Numbered from the stretch's first letter, positions 21,508 through 32,317 are shown. The stretch: DNA of 64,000 bases from Betaproteobacteria bacterium (GCA_016868195.1 VGHQ01000001.1:186001-250000); one strand, 5' to 3'. A program made the numbers and translations. Notes: generated by a model not told the origin, from the letters alone.

Positions 21508-24500
21508 CTATAAAAGTATTTTTTCAATTCCACCTTTGGTTGAGCTTTCTACATAATTTTGCACCCAATTAGTGCCTAGAAGATTCTTCGCTAATTCAAC
21601 AACTATATAATCCGCTGTTGTATTTGTTTCTTCTCCATAACGAGCTAATCCCTGCAAGCAAGAGGGGCAAGAAGTAAGAATTTTAACTTCACCTAATGAC
21701 CCTAGTTGATCAATGCCCATTTTTTGAATGCCTTTTTCAATTTCTTCTTGTTTTCTCTTTTTTACTTGCGTTGCAATATCTGGTCTACCGACAGCAAAAG
21801 TTCCGGATTCACCGCAGCAACGATCATTTAAAGGCACATCTGTATTCATCAACGTATTAGTAACTTTAGTAGGCGCATATGTTTTCATTGGACTATGGCA
21901 AGGATCATGGTACATATATCTTGTACCAGATACACCTTCCATTTTTATCCCTTTTTCCATAAGGTATTCATGGATATCTAATAACCTGCAGCCAGGAAAT
22001 ATTTTTTCAAATTCATATTTTTGTAATTGATCCATGCAAGTGCCGCAAGAAACAATCACTGTTTTAATATCTAAATAGTTAAGTGTGTTTGCTACTCTGT
22101 GAAATTGAACGCGATTATCTGAAGTTATTTTTTGGCCTTTGTCATGATTACCAGTTGACGTTTGTGGGTAGCCGCAGCATAAATATCCTGGCGGCAGAAC
22201 AGTAATGGCTCCAACTTCATATAACATCGCCTGCGTCGCTAATCCTACTTGGGAAAAAAGTCTTTCGGATCCACATCCAGGGAAATAGAATACTGCCTCA
22301 GAATCTTCATTAATTTTTTGCAGATTTCGAATCACAGGAACAACTTTGTCATCCTCAATGCCAAGGAGGGCTCTTGAGGTTTTAGTAGGCATATTTTTAG
22401 GCATAGGCCTATTTAAGAAATGAACAATCTGAGACTTGATTGGAGCCTTGCCAATTGTTGAAGGTGGATTTTTTTTAAAGAAATTAATACTACCCATTTT
22501 TTTCAATAAATTGTGTCCGGCTCTTTGAGCTTTGTAGCCAAAATCAACCATCAAAGTTCTCATGATTTTAATGGTGACAGGATCCTTCATATTTAAGTAA
22601 CTCATAGCCAATGCAGTACCCGGACTAAAATGACGCTTGCCTTGCTCTCTTAAAAAGTTTCTCATTGCAATTGAAACATCACCAAAATCAATATCTACAG
22701 GGCATGGATTTAAGCATTTATGGCAGACCGTGCAATGATCAGCGACATCATTGAACTCATCAAAATGTTTAAGAGAAATGCCACGCCTTGTTTGCTCTTC
22801 ATATAGAAATGCTTCGATAAGAAGAGAGGTTGCTAAAATTTTATTTCTTGGGCTATAAAGCAAATTAGAGCGCGGAACATGAGTTGTACACACGGGCTTA
22901 CACTTACCACAACGCAGACAATCACTAATTGAATCTGCTATTTCTCCAACAGCGGACTGTTCCATAATGATCGATTCTTGTTCTAATAGTCCAAAACTTG
23001 GTGTATAAGCATTTTCTAAACCAGATCCTGGAAGTAGTTTGCCTTTATTAAAATGCCCGAAAGGATCTACTTTATTTTTATATTTCTCAAATACTTCAAT
23101 TGTACTTTCGTCTAAAAATTCCATTTTGGTAATACCAATACCATGTTCACCAGAAATGACGCCATTAAGACTTCTAGCTAAAGCCATTACTCTTACGACT
23201 GCTTCATGAGCCTCATGCATCATATGGTAATCGTCTGAATTGACTGGGATGTTAGTATGGATATTACCGTCTCCAGCATGCATATGAAGCGCTATAAATA
23301 CTCTGCTCTTTAAAGTATTTTTATGTATTTGATCCAACTTAAGCAAGAGGCTTTGATACTCTCTTCCGCTAAAAATTTCATGGAGCGGCTCTTTGAGCTC
23401 TTTTTTCCATGAAATTCTTAATTCATAAGATTGAAGCGCTCTAAATATATTTTCATACTTATTTTCAATATCATTATGTCTTTCAAGAAGGGTTGAAAGT
23501 GGGCTATCCAAATTATCGAGCATTTGGCCCCATTTTTCTCTCAATCTATGAATCAACTCAATACTCATTTTTTGCTTAACTTGATTAAGCTCTGGATCTG
23601 AATTTAAGCCTTCTTCTTCATAAAGAAATTTATCATGCTCAATAAACGTTTCTAAGTCATCTAAGAGTTTTAATTTGTTTTTAATAGAAAGTTCAATATT
23701 AATTCTTTCAATACCATCAGAATATTCGCCAAGTTTTGGGAGTGGAATGACGACGTCCTCATTAATCTTGAACGCATTGGTGTGTTTTGCAATGGCTGCT
23801 GTTCTTGCGCGATCAAGCCAGAAACGTTTTCTTGCATCCGCTGAAACCGCTATAAAACCCTCACCATCTCTCAAATTAGCAATCTGGACTATTTGAGAAG
23901 CGGATAACCCTACAGCATCTTCATCATCACTTGCAATATCAGCAATTAAGACCATGCGAGGACGTTCTTGTCTCGCTGCTTTAGTGCTATACCCAACCGC
24001 CTTAATATAACGTTCATCCATATGCTCTAGCCCAGCTAAAAGCGTATTATCAGATTGATCTAAATAATCTTTGATTTCGACAATTGCAGGAACTGCGTGA
24101 GATACGTTTCCAAAAAATTCTAAGCATACAGTCCTTATATATTTAGGCATTTTATGAAGAATAAAAGTACCAGATGTGATGAGGCCATCACATCCTTCTT
24201 TTTGAACGCCTGGTAGACCACTCAAAAATTTATCAGTCACATCTTTGCCTAATCCAATCTTTCTAAAACTGCTTCCTGGAATTTCTAAAATCTCTGGTTC
24301 ATTAATCAGGTCATTACCATTCGGTGTATAATGGCTAATTTTAAAACGCACTAAATCAACATCGTGAATTTTGCCAAGATTGTGATCTAGTCTCTCAATC
24401 TCAATCCAATTACCATTAGGATCAACCATCTTCCAAGAGGCTAAATTATCTAAAGCTGTTCCCCAAAGTACTGCTTTCTTACCGCCAGCATTCACAGCAA

Positions 24501-25371
24501 TATTTCCACCAATACAACATGCATCTGCAGATGTTGGATCGCAAGCAAATTCAAGTCCGCTTTCTGTTGCCATTTCCATCGCACGCTTTGTAACAACACC
24601 AGCACCGCATTTGAGTACAGGCACTCGTTCGCTGACACCGGGTAAATTTTGATATTCGACGTTACTAATATCATCAAGCTTTTCAGTATTAATAACTACC
24701 GAGAATGGAGTTAGTGGTATAGCGCCACCGGTATAACCTGTTCCACCTCCTCTTGGAATAATAGTTAATTCAAGGTCAATACATGCTTTGACAATGTATG
24801 CTATTTCTTCTTCGTGATCTGGGTTTATCACAACAAATGGATATTCAACTCTCCAATCTGTTGCATCAGTGACATGAGATACTCTTGCTAACCCATCAAA
24901 TTGAATATTATCTTTTTTGGTAAATTTCTTTAATTTAGAAAAAATCTTTCTTCTAAGTTTTTTAAATAACTTAAAATCGTTTTCGAAAGTCTTCACAGCT
25001 TTATTAGCCGCTTCAGCGAGTTCCATAACTTTCGCATTTCCAGAACTCCGTTCTTCAATGGAATGAATACGGTGATACATGGCATCCACTAATGCTTGAA
25101 GTCTCTTTGGGTTCTCTGAGAGATCATCCTGAAGATAGGGATTTCTATTGACCACCCACAAGTCACCTAGGACTTCAAAGAGCATTCGTGCAGATCGACC
25201 TGTTTTTCTCTCGTCTCTTAGTTCATTTAAGATGTTCCAGATATTTTCACCTAGAAATCGGATAACAATTTCTCGGTCTGAAAACGAAGTATAGTTATAT
25301 GGTATTTCACGCAATCGATTGATTGGAAATGGTTGAGTTTTAAAAATAGATTTGAGTATTGGGGCGTTCAT
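21508..25371 (-). CDS. DUF3683-type FAD-binding / 4Fe-4S oxidoreductase, 1287 aa
   Basis: A multidomain dehydrogenase related to glycolate oxidase and D-lactate dehydrogenase. An N-terminal region (1-160, DUF3683 type) precedes an FAD-binding domain (about 165-340; [14 protein letters not shown]), a C-terminal FAD-oxidase domain with GDGNIH and GEHGIGI, a two-cluster ferredoxin segment ([11 protein letters not shown] about 817, [12 protein letters not shown] about 885) and two CCG cysteine-rich domains (FPGCG about 1032; CCGESGTF about 1185). It probably oxidises a 2-hydroxy acid and passes electrons to quinone. The substrate is unknown. The gene is monocistronic and divergent from hemJ. Confidence 0.85.
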   Translation of the reverse strand: MNAPILKSIFKTQPFPINRLREIPYNYTSFSDREIVIRFLGENIWNILNELRDERKTGRSARMLFEVLGDLWVVNRNPYLQDDLSENPKRLQALVDAMYHRIHSIEERSSGNAKVMELAEAANKAVKTFENDFKLFKKLRRKIFSKLKKFTKKDNIQFDGLARVSHVTDATDWRVEYPFVVINPDHEEEIAYIVKACIDLELTIIPRGGGTGYTGGAIPLTPFSVVINTEKLDDISNVEYQNLPGVSERVPVLKCGAGVVTKRAMEMATESGLEFACDPTSADACCIGGNIAVNAGGKKAVLWGTALDNLASWKMVDPNGNWIEIERLDHNLGKIHDVDLVRFKISHYTPNGNDLINEPEILEIPGSSFRKIGLGKDVTDKFLSGLPGVQKEGCDGLITSGTFILHKMPKYIRTVCLEFFGNVSHAVPAIVEIKDYLDQSDNTLLAGLEHMDERYIKAVGYSTKAARQERPRMVLIADIASDDEDAVGLSASQIVQIANLRDGEGFIAVSADARKRFWLDRARTAAIAKHTNAFKINEDVVIPLPKLGEYSDGIERINIELSIKNKLKLLDDLETFIEHDKFLYEEEGLNSDPELNQVKQKMSIELIHRLREKWGQMLDNLDSPLSTLLERHNDIENKYENIFRALQSYELRISWKKELKEPLHEIFSGREYQSLLLKLDQIHKNTLKSRVFIALHMHAGDGNIHTNIPVNSDDYHMMHEAHEAVVRVMALARSLNGVISGEHGIGITKMEFLDESTIEVFEKYKNKVDPFGHFNKGKLLPGSGLENAYTPSFGLLEQESIIMEQSAVGEIADSISDCLRCGKCKPVCTTHVPRSNLLYSPRNKILATSLLIEAFLYEEQTRRGISLKHFDEFNDVADHCTVCHKCLNPCPVDIDFGDVSIAMRNFLREQGKRHFSPGTALAMSYLNMKDPVTIKIMRTLMVDFGYKAQRAGHNLLKKMGSINFFKKNPPSTIGKAPIKSQIVHFLNRPMPKNMPTKTSRALLGIEDDKVVPVIRNLQKINEDSEAVFYFPGCGSERLFSQVGLATQAMLYEVGAITVLPPGYLCCGYPQTSTGNHDKGQKITSDNRVQFHRVANTLNYLDIKTVIVSCGTCMDQLQKYEFEKIFPGCRLLDIHEYLMEKGIKMEGVSGTRYMYHDPCHSPMKTYAPTKVTNTLMNTDVPLNDRCCGESGTFAVGRPDIATQVKKRKQEEIEKGIQKMGIDQLGSLGEVKILTSCPSCLQGLARYGEETNTTADYIVVELAKNLLGTNWVQNYVESSTKGGIEKILL

Positions 25372-25573
25372 TTAAATGTATTTACTTTAACCGTGAGCAT
25401 AACATGTAGGAGAATTGCTAACAACGTTATAAGCCTTATGGTAATTGAACTTTAGGCAAAAAATTCAGCTAGAATATAGGCTTAATTGACTCAATTAGGA
25501 TAACCTTGCTATATGTGTTTTTTGAACCCAATGACTTCAATTAAGTTCAGATTAATTAATCAGAATTAACCAA

Positions 25574-25987
25574 ATGCTCTGGATAAAAACCTTACATATC
25601 GTATTTATGGTGACCTGGTTTGCTGGGCTTTTTTATTTACCAAGGCTCTTTGTTTATCATGCAATGAGTAAAGATAAAATTAGTCACGAAAGATTCATAA
25701 TCATGGAAAGAAAGCTATTTTTTGGCATCATGACGCCTGGGGCTTTCCTAACCATATTTTTTGGAGGATGGCTCTGGAAGCTCGACGGTATTACTGAGCA
25801 ATGGCTTAAAATTAAAGTGAGCCTCGTCATGTTATTACTCATCTATCATTATTTATGCTTTAAATATCTTATTGATTTTAAGAATAATAAAAATAAGCAT
25901 ACTCATATATATTTTCGATGGTTCAATGAAGTACCTGTATTAGCTCTTATTGCCATAATTTACCTTGTAGAATTTAAACCCACATGA
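25574..25987 (+). CDS. hemJ: Protoporphyrinogen IX oxidase HemJ
   Basis: A 137-residue, four-helix membrane protein (UPF0093/CopD-like). The conserved His of KTLHIVFMVTWFAGLFYLPRLFVYH and the later GGWLWKLDG and LKIKVSLVMLL match HemJ, which oxidises protoporphyrinogen IX in many Gram-negative bacteria. Its TGA overlaps the ATG of the kinase downstream. The 202 bp upstream hold the divergent promoters for it and the large oxidoreductase; I see no clear consensus there. Confidence 0.88.
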   Translation: MLWIKTLHIVFMVTWFAGLFYLPRLFVYHAMSKDKISHERFIIMERKLFFGIMTPGAFLTIFFGGWLWKLDGITEQWLKIKVSLVMLLLIYHYLCFKYLIDFKNNKNKHTHIYFRWFNEVPVLALIAIIYLVEFKPT

Positions 25988-26919
25988 GTATTTTAATCTG
26001 TGGCTCATTGGCTTTCGATACCATCATGGTATTCAAAGACCAATTTAAAAATCATATCTTGCCTGAAAGTATTCATAAATTAAGTGTGGCTTTTTACGTT
26101 CCAGAGCTTAGAAAAGAATTTGGGGGTACTGCAGGAAATATTGCCTACAATCTTAAACTTCTTGATGAAAATCCTCTTGTCATGGCAACAGTAGGTAATG
26201 ATTTTTCAATTTATTTTGACTGGCTTAATCAAAATGATATTAATACTAAATATATCAAAGAAATTAAAACTCTATATACAGCTCAGGCCTACATCACAAC
26301 TGACTTGAGTGATAATCAAATCACTGCATTTCATCCAGGCGCTATGTTGGAATCTCATCAAAATAAAATTAAAGGAACTAAAGGTGTATGCTTAGCTATT
26401 ATTGCTCCAGATGGCAAAGATGGCATGATGAATCATGCAAAAGAATGTAAGTCGCTTAATATCCCCTTTATATTTGATCCTGGACAAGGCTTGCCAATGT
26501 TTAATCGCGAAGAACTTTTAGTGTTTATTGGTGATGCTACTTATATTGTAGTGAATGATTACGAAGCTACTCTTTTGTCTAAGAAAACCTCTCTCTGTTT
26601 AGAAGAAATTTCTAAAAAAGTAGAGGCTCTAATTGTCACAAAGGGCGCTGAAGGTTCGATCATTTATGCTAATAACAAAACATATATCATCGATCCTATT
26701 AAAGTTGAAGCCCCTGTTGATCCAACTGGGTGTGGCGATGCTTATCGTGCAGGCTTGCTTTATGGAATTTCTAAAAAATGGGATTGGCAGTCAATAGGTC
26801 GTTTAGCATCCGTGATGGGGTCTATTAAAATTCAAAATAAAGGCGGTCAAAATCATCGTCCAACCCGAGATGATATCGAAAAAATTTACACAAAAAAGTT
26901 GGTTGAGGAGAACAGCTAA
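25984..26919 (+). CDS. PfkB-family sugar/nucleoside kinase
   Basis: Ribokinase-fold kinase of 311 aa: N-terminal ILICGSLAFDTIM, FGGTAGNIAYNL glycine motif, and the C-terminal catalytic signature DPTGCGDAYRAGLLYG with the general-base Asp. The overall form resembles adenosine-kinase-like PfkB proteins common in proteobacteria. The substrate cannot be fixed from sequence. It overlaps hemJ by 4 nt and ends next to the convergent apaH, whose substrate Ap4A is also an adenosine compound, but that link is only suggestive. Confidence 0.85.
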   Translation: MSILICGSLAFDTIMVFKDQFKNHILPESIHKLSVAFYVPELRKEFGGTAGNIAYNLKLLDENPLVMATVGNDFSIYFDWLNQNDINTKYIKEIKTLYTAQAYITTDLSDNQITAFHPGAMLESHQNKIKGTKGVCLAIIAPDGKDGMMNHAKECKSLNIPFIFDPGQGLPMFNREELLVFIGDATYIVVNDYEATLLSKKTSLCLEEISKKVEALIVTKGAEGSIIYANNKTYIIDPIKVEAPVDPTGCGDAYRAGLLYGISKKWDWQSIGRLASVMGSIKIQNKGGQNHRPTRDDIEKIYTKKLVEENS

Positions 26920-27732
26920 TTAAATATCTTTTGAGTTGGTTTTTACTGAGAATACTGATTTGTCATCCAGTCTTAAGGCTGTTAAAGTTCGACCCCAAAC
27001 ACATCCTGTATCAATTGCAAAAATATCTCCTCTTGTCATAAGACCAAGGGCTGACCAATGGCCGCAAATAATCGGACTATCCTTGGTTTTTCGTTTAGAA
27101 AAATCAAACCAAGGTTTTAATTTTTTGGGCATGTTTTTTAGCTCCCCCTTGTAAGTAAAATCAATAGCTCCGTCTGAATTTAAAGCTCTAAGTCTCGTTG
27201 TTGCATTAATAATGATTCTAGCTCTATCATTTTTATTTAAAGTGCTCGACCATTTATCTGGCTTATTACCATACATGGAAGACAAAAATTCTATATATTT
27301 TTTACTACGGAGTTGAGTGCTTACTTCTTTTGAGAATTTGAGAGTATTCTCAACAGTCCACTGAGGCATTACACCTGCATGAACCATTAAGTATTTTTTT
27401 TCATAATGTGCTAAAGGTAGGGATCTTAACCATTCAAAAAGTAAATCTGAGTCTTTTGCTTTAAGAAGGGAAGACAAAGTATCTTCATCACCAGGCTCAA
27501 TGATCTTGTATTTAATAGCTAACGCGTGAAGATCGTGATTGCCAAGGACAGCAGTCACTGAGGATTTATTTTTGTAGCACCATCTTACAATTTCTAATGA
27601 CCCCTTGCCACGATTTACTAAATCACCAACGAGCCAAAGCTTATCTCTGCCGCGTTTAAATTTAATTTTTTTTAGTAGGTCTAGAAAAGAATAGTAGCAA
27701 CCTTGAATATCACCAATTGCGTAAATTGCCAT
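26920..27732 (-). CDS. apaH: Symmetrical diadenosine tetraphosphatase
   Basis: ApaH hydrolyses Ap4A to two ADP, and can remove NpnN caps from RNA. The metallophosphatase motifs are AIGDIQGCY (start), LVGDLVNRGKGS, VLGNHDLHALA, and a late GHWSALG and IDTGCVWG. Length of 270 aa is typical. It is convergent with the PfkB kinase gene and lies 6 nt downstream of the cytochrome c gene on the same strand. Confidence 0.93.
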   Translation of the reverse strand: MAIYAIGDIQGCYYSFLDLLKKIKFKRGRDKLWLVGDLVNRGKGSLEIVRWCYKNKSSVTAVLGNHDLHALAIKYKIIEPGDEDTLSSLLKAKDSDLLFEWLRSLPLAHYEKKYLMVHAGVMPQWTVENTLKFSKEVSTQLRSKKYIEFLSSMYGNKPDKWSSTLNKNDRARIIINATTRLRALNSDGAIDFTYKGELKNMPKKLKPWFDFSKRKTKDSPIICGHWSALGLMTRGDIFAIDTGCVWGRTLTALRLDDKSVFSVKTNSKDI

Positions 27733-27738
27733 GAATAA

Positions 27739-28212
27739 TTATTTTTTAAAGTTAGCACCTGATGAATTTGACATATATAAGACCGCACTTGCAACTTCAT
27801 TGTCAGATAAAGATGCATTACCACCTTTCGCTGGCATAGAGCGAATTCCTTTAATAGCATGCTGAACAAGTAATTCATAACCTTGAGCTATTCTTGGAGC
27901 CCAAGCTTGAATATCACCAAATTTTGGGGCATTAAGCATGCCAGCCTGATGGCACACTGAACAAACAGCTTTATAGACATCTTCTCCTGGTTTCCCCCCC
28001 AGAACCGATCCCTCTGGAGTAGCCTGAGCTAAAACTACCTGAGCCACTGGTTGAATATTTTCTTTAATTTTACTTTCTGCCATAACATTAGAACTAGTGT
28101 CGCTCTTAAAATCATAGGTCAGGAACGAAATGAATAAAATCCCTCCAACCATTGACCCTAAAATAATTCCTATTAATTCAAATAACCCATTTTGTTCTTT
28201 TTCTAATTTCAT
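27739..28212 (-). CDS. Membrane-anchored class I cytochrome c (c5-like)
   Basis: An N-terminal transmembrane anchor (about 10-32) is followed by a linker and one cytochrome c domain with the heme motif CSVCH and a later axial Met in IRSMPAKGG. Length is 157 aa. It probably shuttles electrons on the periplasmic face, perhaps to the aa3 oxidase encoded upstream. It is the last gene of the heme synthase group ctaA-ctaB-cyc on the minus strand. Confidence 0.88.
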   Translation of the reverse strand: MKLEKEQNGLFELIGIILGSMVGGILFISFLTYDFKSDTSSNVMAESKIKENIQPVAQVVLAQATPEGSVLGGKPGEDVYKAVCSVCHQAGMLNAPKFGDIQAWAPRIAQGYELLVQHAIKGIRSMPAKGGNASLSDNEVASAVLYMSNSSGANFKK

Positions 28213-28232
28213 TTAATTATCCTTTGATAGTC

Positions 28233-29114
28233 TTAATAAAGAGTAAATTTAAAATAATGGTCAACTAACATCGCAGAAAAAATTAGACTTAAATAAAGAA
28301 TAGAGTATCTGAATGTTTTCATAGACAACCGATCTGAGTAATTTTTGTATAACATAATTACATAGTATAAGAAAAAAGCATTAAGAATAGTGGCACAAAT
28401 TAAATAAATAAGTCCACTCATGCCAAGACTAAATGGAGACATCGTAACAATAATCAAAATGATTGTATAAAGAACGATTTGTAGTAACGTAAAAGACTGG
28501 CCATGTGTCACAGGTAACATTGGTATACCAACCTTTGCATAATCATTTCTGCGATAAAGCGCTAACGCCCAGAAGTGAGGTGGTGTCCAGCAGAAAATAA
28601 TTAAAAATAACACTAATGCCTCCGGCCCGACATTATTATTAACAGCTGCCCATCCCAGAATTGGGGGCATAGCGCCAGAAGCTCCACCAATCACAATATT
28701 CATAGGAGTTGCAGGTTTTAGAAAAATTGTGTAAATCACAGAATAGGAAAAGAAAGTTGCGAGAGTAAGCCACATCGTTAGTGAATTCACATAATAATTA
28801 AGAATTATTAAACCAAAACTGCCAAAAATAGTTGCATAGACTAAAGTTTTTTTAGATGAGATATGTCCTGTTCCTATAGGTCTTGCTTTTGTCCTTGCCA
28901 TTATGGCATCTATCTTTTGCTCAATTAAGCAATTAAACGCCGCTGCCGCGCAGGAAACAAAACCAATGCCAAGAATAGAACTTAATAGAAGATTATATGG
29001 GACCATTCCTGGAGTAGATAAAAACATTCCAATCACGGCAGTAAAAACAATAAGTGTGTTAACTCGTAATTTGCAAAGAACTAAAAAATTATTAAAGTCA
29101 GTTTTAAAATTCAA
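28233..29114 (-). CDS. ctaB: Protoheme IX farnesyltransferase (heme O synthase)
   Basis: Polytopic UbiA-family enzyme that adds farnesyl to heme b to make heme O. The prenyl-diphosphate motif [20 protein letters not shown] and the [13 protein letters not shown] loop are diagnostic; 293 aa. The start is TTG with AGAAG 7 nt upstream, because no in-frame ATG fits the N-terminus. It lies just after ctaA, which converts heme O to heme A for the oxidase. Confidence 0.92.
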   Translation of the reverse strand: MNFKTDFNNFLVLCKLRVNTLIVFTAVIGMFLSTPGMVPYNLLLSSILGIGFVSCAAAAFNCLIEQKIDAIMARTKARPIGTGHISSKKTLVYATIFGSFGLIILNYYVNSLTMWLTLATFFSYSVIYTIFLKPATPMNIVIGGASGAMPPILGWAAVNNNVGPEALVLFLIIFCWTPPHFWALALYRRNDYAKVGIPMLPVTHGQSFTLLQIVLYTIILIIVTMSPFSLGMSGLIYLICATILNAFFLYYVIMLYKNYSDRLSMKTFRYSILYLSLIFSAMLVDHYFKFTLY

Positions 29115-29137
29115 AATATTACTTCTAGAAATACTTC

Positions 29138-30124
29138 TCAGTATGTCGCTTTTTTAATTTTTGTATTTATTACTGTAATGGTGATAACCAATAAAGCAGC
29201 TATTAAATTATGACTAACAGCTAAAACCACAGGGAGATGAAGCATCAAGTTTGCAATCCCTATAATAAATTGAGCTGTGAGTAAACCCAATAGTAGCATT
29301 GACTCAAATCTCAATTGTTTATATTTCATTAATGCTATTGACAAGTAGCTGAAAAAAATAATCAGAGTTATAGCTCCCAGTCTATGCACCCACTGGATTG
29401 CCTGAAGGGCATCAATAGTAATTGGCGCTCCTTCAAAAGTTTGACCTAAATTTCTAAATATATTAAATCCGTTCTTAAAGTCCATGTTCGGTATCCATTG
29501 ATCATGGCAGGTTGGAAAATCTGTGCAAGCCAAACCAGCATAATTGGTACTAGTCCAGCCCCCTAAAAAGATTTGAATAAAGATTAGAATAAGACTAAAT
29601 CTTGTCATATAAAAAATTATGCTCTTCTTTAAAGCAAATTTTGAATTTCTGTATAAATGTTCGTAACTTATATAGGTAAGTATAGCTAAAGTTGTCATGC
29701 CACCTATTAGATGAGCACTTACAATGATAGGCTTCAGTAAAAGGGTAACTGTAAGCATCCCTAACATAGCCTGAAAAAATACAATAGCCAATAGGCTGTA
29801 TGGAATAAAAATGTTTACTTTTAAAGAATTTTTATTTTTGTGGGCTAAGATACCGATTGTGAGAATTAAAAACCCTAATATTCCCGCCAAATATCTATGA
29901 ACCATTTCTTTCCAAGCTTTACCATTATCTATAATTTGATCCGGAAAAGTTTGCAGAGCTTTTTCAATCTCCATTTGACTTTGCGGGACAGTCAGTGTCC
30001 CATAGCAACCTGGCCAATCTGGGCAACCTAAACCAGCGTCTGAAAGTCTTACATAAGCACCTAAAACAATTAAACAAAAAGCGATAATTGTTGTGAATAA
30101 AGTAATTTTTTTAAAAAGAAGCAT
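29138..30124 (-). CDS. ctaA: Heme A synthase (COX15/CtaA)
   Basis: Eight-helix membrane enzyme that oxidises heme O to heme [19 protein letters not shown] in the first loop, the second-half repeat with [14 protein letters not shown], and the heme-binding histidines in [11 protein letters not shown] and [10 protein letters not shown] are present. Length is 328 aa. It is transcribed with ctaB, and is divergent from the TlpA-like gene with 62 bp between them. Confidence 0.92.
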   Translation of the reverse strand: MLLFKKITLFTTIIAFCLIVLGAYVRLSDAGLGCPDWPGCYGTLTVPQSQMEIEKALQTFPDQIIDNGKAWKEMVHRYLAGILGFLILTIGILAHKNKNSLKVNIFIPYSLLAIVFFQAMLGMLTVTLLLKPIIVSAHLIGGMTTLAILTYISYEHLYRNSKFALKKSIIFYMTRFSLILIFIQIFLGGWTSTNYAGLACTDFPTCHDQWIPNMDFKNGFNIFRNLGQTFEGAPITIDALQAIQWVHRLGAITLIIFFSYLSIALMKYKQLRFESMLLLGLLTAQFIIGIANLMLHLPVVLAVSHNLIAALLVITITVINTKIKKATY

Positions 30125-30186
30125 ATTTAAATTTCTATAAATTTATTTAAATTTCGATTAGACTCATATGAAAAAATTCAATTACT

Positions 30187-30717
30187 ATGCAAAATTATAA
30201 CATTTACCCTATTCGGGCAAAAAAAACTCTCTGGCTAATACTCGTTTTATTACCTCTTTTAATTTTATTTTTTTTATCATTAGCCACAAATAAGAAAGTT
30301 CCTGAAATTACAGTTACTTCAATTACTGGCGAAACAATTGAGCTTTATCAAGAGAAAAATAAATTCACAATCATCAATTTTTGGGCAACTGATTGCCCAG
30401 GTTGTATCAAAGAAATGCCAAGTCTTGTTGCCTTATACAATCAATTCAAGGGGCAAGGCCTACAAATTATTGCTGTATCTATGAGTTACGACCCCCCCAA
30501 CCAGGTCTTAAATTTTACTCAAAAGAATAATATTCCTTTTCCTGTTGTATTAGATCTTGATAGTAATATTGCTCGATCATTTGAAAACGTTCGCCTCACT
30601 CCGACGTCGATACTAATTGATAAAAACGGAAAAATTATCGATAAAGTTATAGGGGAGTTAAATTTTAATAAATTGAATGTTCTTTTGAAAGAGCATCTGG
30701 ATTCTAAATTACTTTGA
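30187..30717 (+). CDS. Membrane-anchored TlpA/ResA-like thioredoxin
   Basis: One N-terminal transmembrane anchor (about 14-33) holds a periplasmic thioredoxin fold with active site CPGC (residues 70-73) in FWATDCPGCIKEMPSL. The TPTSILIDKNGKI segment carries the cis-Pro. Such proteins reduce apocytochrome c or copper-site cysteines; the position inside the cytochrome oxidase assembly region fits either job. The 3' end overlaps the convergent Sco-like gene by 9 nt. Confidence 0.85.
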   Translation: MQNYNIYPIRAKKTLWLILVLLPLLILFFLSLATNKKVPEITVTSITGETIELYQEKNKFTIINFWATDCPGCIKEMPSLVALYNQFKGQGLQIIAVSMSYDPPNQVLNFTQKNNIPFPVVLDLDSNIARSFENVRLTPTSILIDKNGKIIDKVIGELNFNKLNVLLKEHLDSKLL

Positions 30718-31293
30718 TATTCTTATTAAGCGCTCTATATCTTTAATTATTCCGGATGGATTTGTTCCTTTTTTATACTGCATCATCAAATTGCCATAAG
30801 GATCGATCAAATAGATAGACTCATTTTGAAAGTCTGCTTGGGATCTGAATAAATTACTTAGTCTGCTTAAATCACTGTCATCTTTTAATACAAGTTGTCC
30901 TTGGCTTAATTTAATTTGCTGAAGTGACATTAAGTCTCTACTCTTGACTATGGCCAGCCTTTGAATTTTGTCAGCATCTTTACCTAATGCAAGCCAAATC
31001 TGTCTCAATTCATATAATTGGTATTCGCATGAGTTATCACATTTATTTTCAATAAAAGAGACTAATGTCCATTTGCCAGTTAATTCATAGATTTTACCAC
31101 TCACTGGCTCAACTAATTTAGAATTACCAATCTGAATGATTGGGCGAATCAAAAGCCCATGTTCCACTCCCTTTGAATCCATTTTAAAGTCTGTAAAAAA
31201 AACCAAATACCATGCGTAAATCACTGGCATAAAAAATAATAAGATAATACCAATTAGTTTTAACCGTGATTTAAATATATGATTTATAGTCAT
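30709..31293 (-). CDS. Sco-like cytochrome oxidase assembly protein
   Basis: A 194-residue protein with one N-terminal membrane anchor (about 12-33) and a thioredoxin-like domain containing CDNSC (C85, C89), the CxxxC spacing of Sco proteins, and IYLIDPYGNL near the end. The usual Sco His before YLIDP is replaced here (FQNESIYLIDP), so copper binding is uncertain. I place the start at the ATG overlapping the SURF1 stop as ATGA rather than the ORF-track start 60 nt upstream. It probably helps assemble the oxidase. Confidence 0.72.
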   Translation of the reverse strand: MTINHIFKSRLKLIGIILLFFMPVIYAWYLVFFTDFKMDSKGVEHGLLIRPIIQIGNSKLVEPVSGKIYELTGKWTLVSFIENKCDNSCEYQLYELRQIWLALGKDADKIQRLAIVKSRDLMSLQQIKLSQGQLVLKDDSDLSRLSNLFRSQADFQNESIYLIDPYGNLMMQYKKGTNPSGIIKDIERLIRISK

Positions 31294-32027
31294 TTCTTTT
31301 GTGCACCCAGTCTTATAAAAATAATAAGAATAGTAAGTGCCATCGCAAACCACTGAAAAGCATAGCCATAATTTTTATCACTATCTGGAACTGGAATACC
31401 TGAGTCTAAAATATAAGACTTATCAAAAATTGGTTTTTTGAGTTTTACTTCATAACTCACTAAATCTTTGCTTATTAGCGAGTTTAAAATGTCATAATCC
31501 ATCTTTTGCAGCCTAAAAGATGACTCATTTAATTTTTCAGTTTCAATTTTCCCCAGTGAAATACCAGAAGAGGGGGCTTGACTTACCTCACCTTCAATTG
31601 TTTGTATCTCTTTGATAGGGGCTATATCAGGAATATCTTTTCTTGAATTAACTAGAGGGTACCAGCCTCTATTAATTAAGATAATTCGATTAGAATTTAA
31701 AATCTTAAAAGGAGTATAAATAATAAAGCCTGCTTTTTTTTCGCGAATTTGGTTATCTAAAATAATGTTTTTATCATTTAAAAATTCCCCAGTTAGAGTT
31801 ACCCGATGCCAAATAATATCCTTTATTGGGGTTTGGACAGTTTCTTTATTCAACTCTATTGGTGGCTGATGTTGTCTTTCAACAAATGCCATATTAATTA
31901 TCTTTTTTTGATCGGCACGATCCATTTGCCAAAAACCTAATTTGATAAAAAGAGTAAAAAATATTATAAATACCAGGCTAGGTAATAATTTATAATTAAA
32001 ACTAATGTTATAAATTGAAAATTTCAA
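31290..32027 (-). CDS. SURF1 family oxidase assembly protein
   Basis: Two transmembrane helices bracket a periplasmic domain, the SURF1 layout: FTLFIKLGFWQMDRADQK near the start, LINRGWYP in the middle, NYGYAFQWFAMALTILIIF at the end. SURF1 proteins assist heme A insertion into subunit I. Length is 245 aa. The apparent start is TTG, with no better ATG before the first helix. The stop overlaps the Sco-like start by 4 nt. Confidence 0.88.
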   Translation of the reverse strand: MKFSIYNISFNYKLLPSLVFIIFFTLFIKLGFWQMDRADQKKIINMAFVERQHQPPIELNKETVQTPIKDIIWHRVTLTGEFLNDKNIILDNQIREKKAGFIIYTPFKILNSNRIILINRGWYPLVNSRKDIPDIAPIKEIQTIEGEVSQAPSSGISLGKIETEKLNESSFRLQKMDYDILNSLISKDLVSYEVKLKKPIFDKSYILDSGIPVPDSDKNYGYAFQWFAMALTILIIFIRLGAQKK

Positions 32028-32051
32028 AATTTTATCAGGACAAAGTTAAAT

Positions 32052-32267
32052 ATGAGCCAAGAATTATTTTTTAAGATTCTAGTAATTACAATTTTATTAT
32101 GTATATTGTTATCTCTCTCAGGAGGACTATTTTTTCTAATCAAAGATAAAAAAAAATCTAACAAAATGGTAACTTCATTATCTTTGAGAGTTGGACTTTC
32201 TATAATTTTATTTTTTTTACTCTTCTACGGATTTTATTCAGGCCTAATTCAACCTCATGGTATCTAA
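32052..32267 (+). CDS. Twin-transmembrane protein, DUF2909 type
   Basis: A 71-residue protein with two hydrophobic helices (about 7-30 and 46-66) joined by a short basic loop (KDKKKSNK). This size and position among cox assembly genes match the DUF2909 twin-transmembrane family of beta- and gammaproteobacteria. Only 24 bp separate its ATG from the divergent SURF1 start. It is followed by a terminator hairpin. Function unknown, presumably linked to the oxidase. Confidence 0.75.
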   Translation: MSQELFFKILVITILLCILLSLSGGLFFLIKDKKKSNKMVTSLSLRVGLSIILFFLLFYGFYSGLIQPHGI

Positions 32268-32273
32268 AATAAA

Positions 32274-32298
32274 AAAGCGCTAATTTTTATAGCGCTTT
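32274..32298. terminator. Bidirectional intrinsic terminator after coxC and the twin-TM gene
   Basis: AAAGCGCTA pairs perfectly with TAGCGCTTT across a 7-nt loop, flanked by A-rich and T-rich sequence on both sides. It separates the twin-TM gene (plus) from coxC (minus). Confidence 0.8.
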
Positions 32299-32317
32299 AT
32301 TTACTCAGTTTAGGAAT

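Noticed and set aside
31294-31353. N-terminal extension of the Sco-like protein into SURF1
   Set aside because: The ATGA overlap with the SURF1 stop is a better start and places the membrane anchor correctly.
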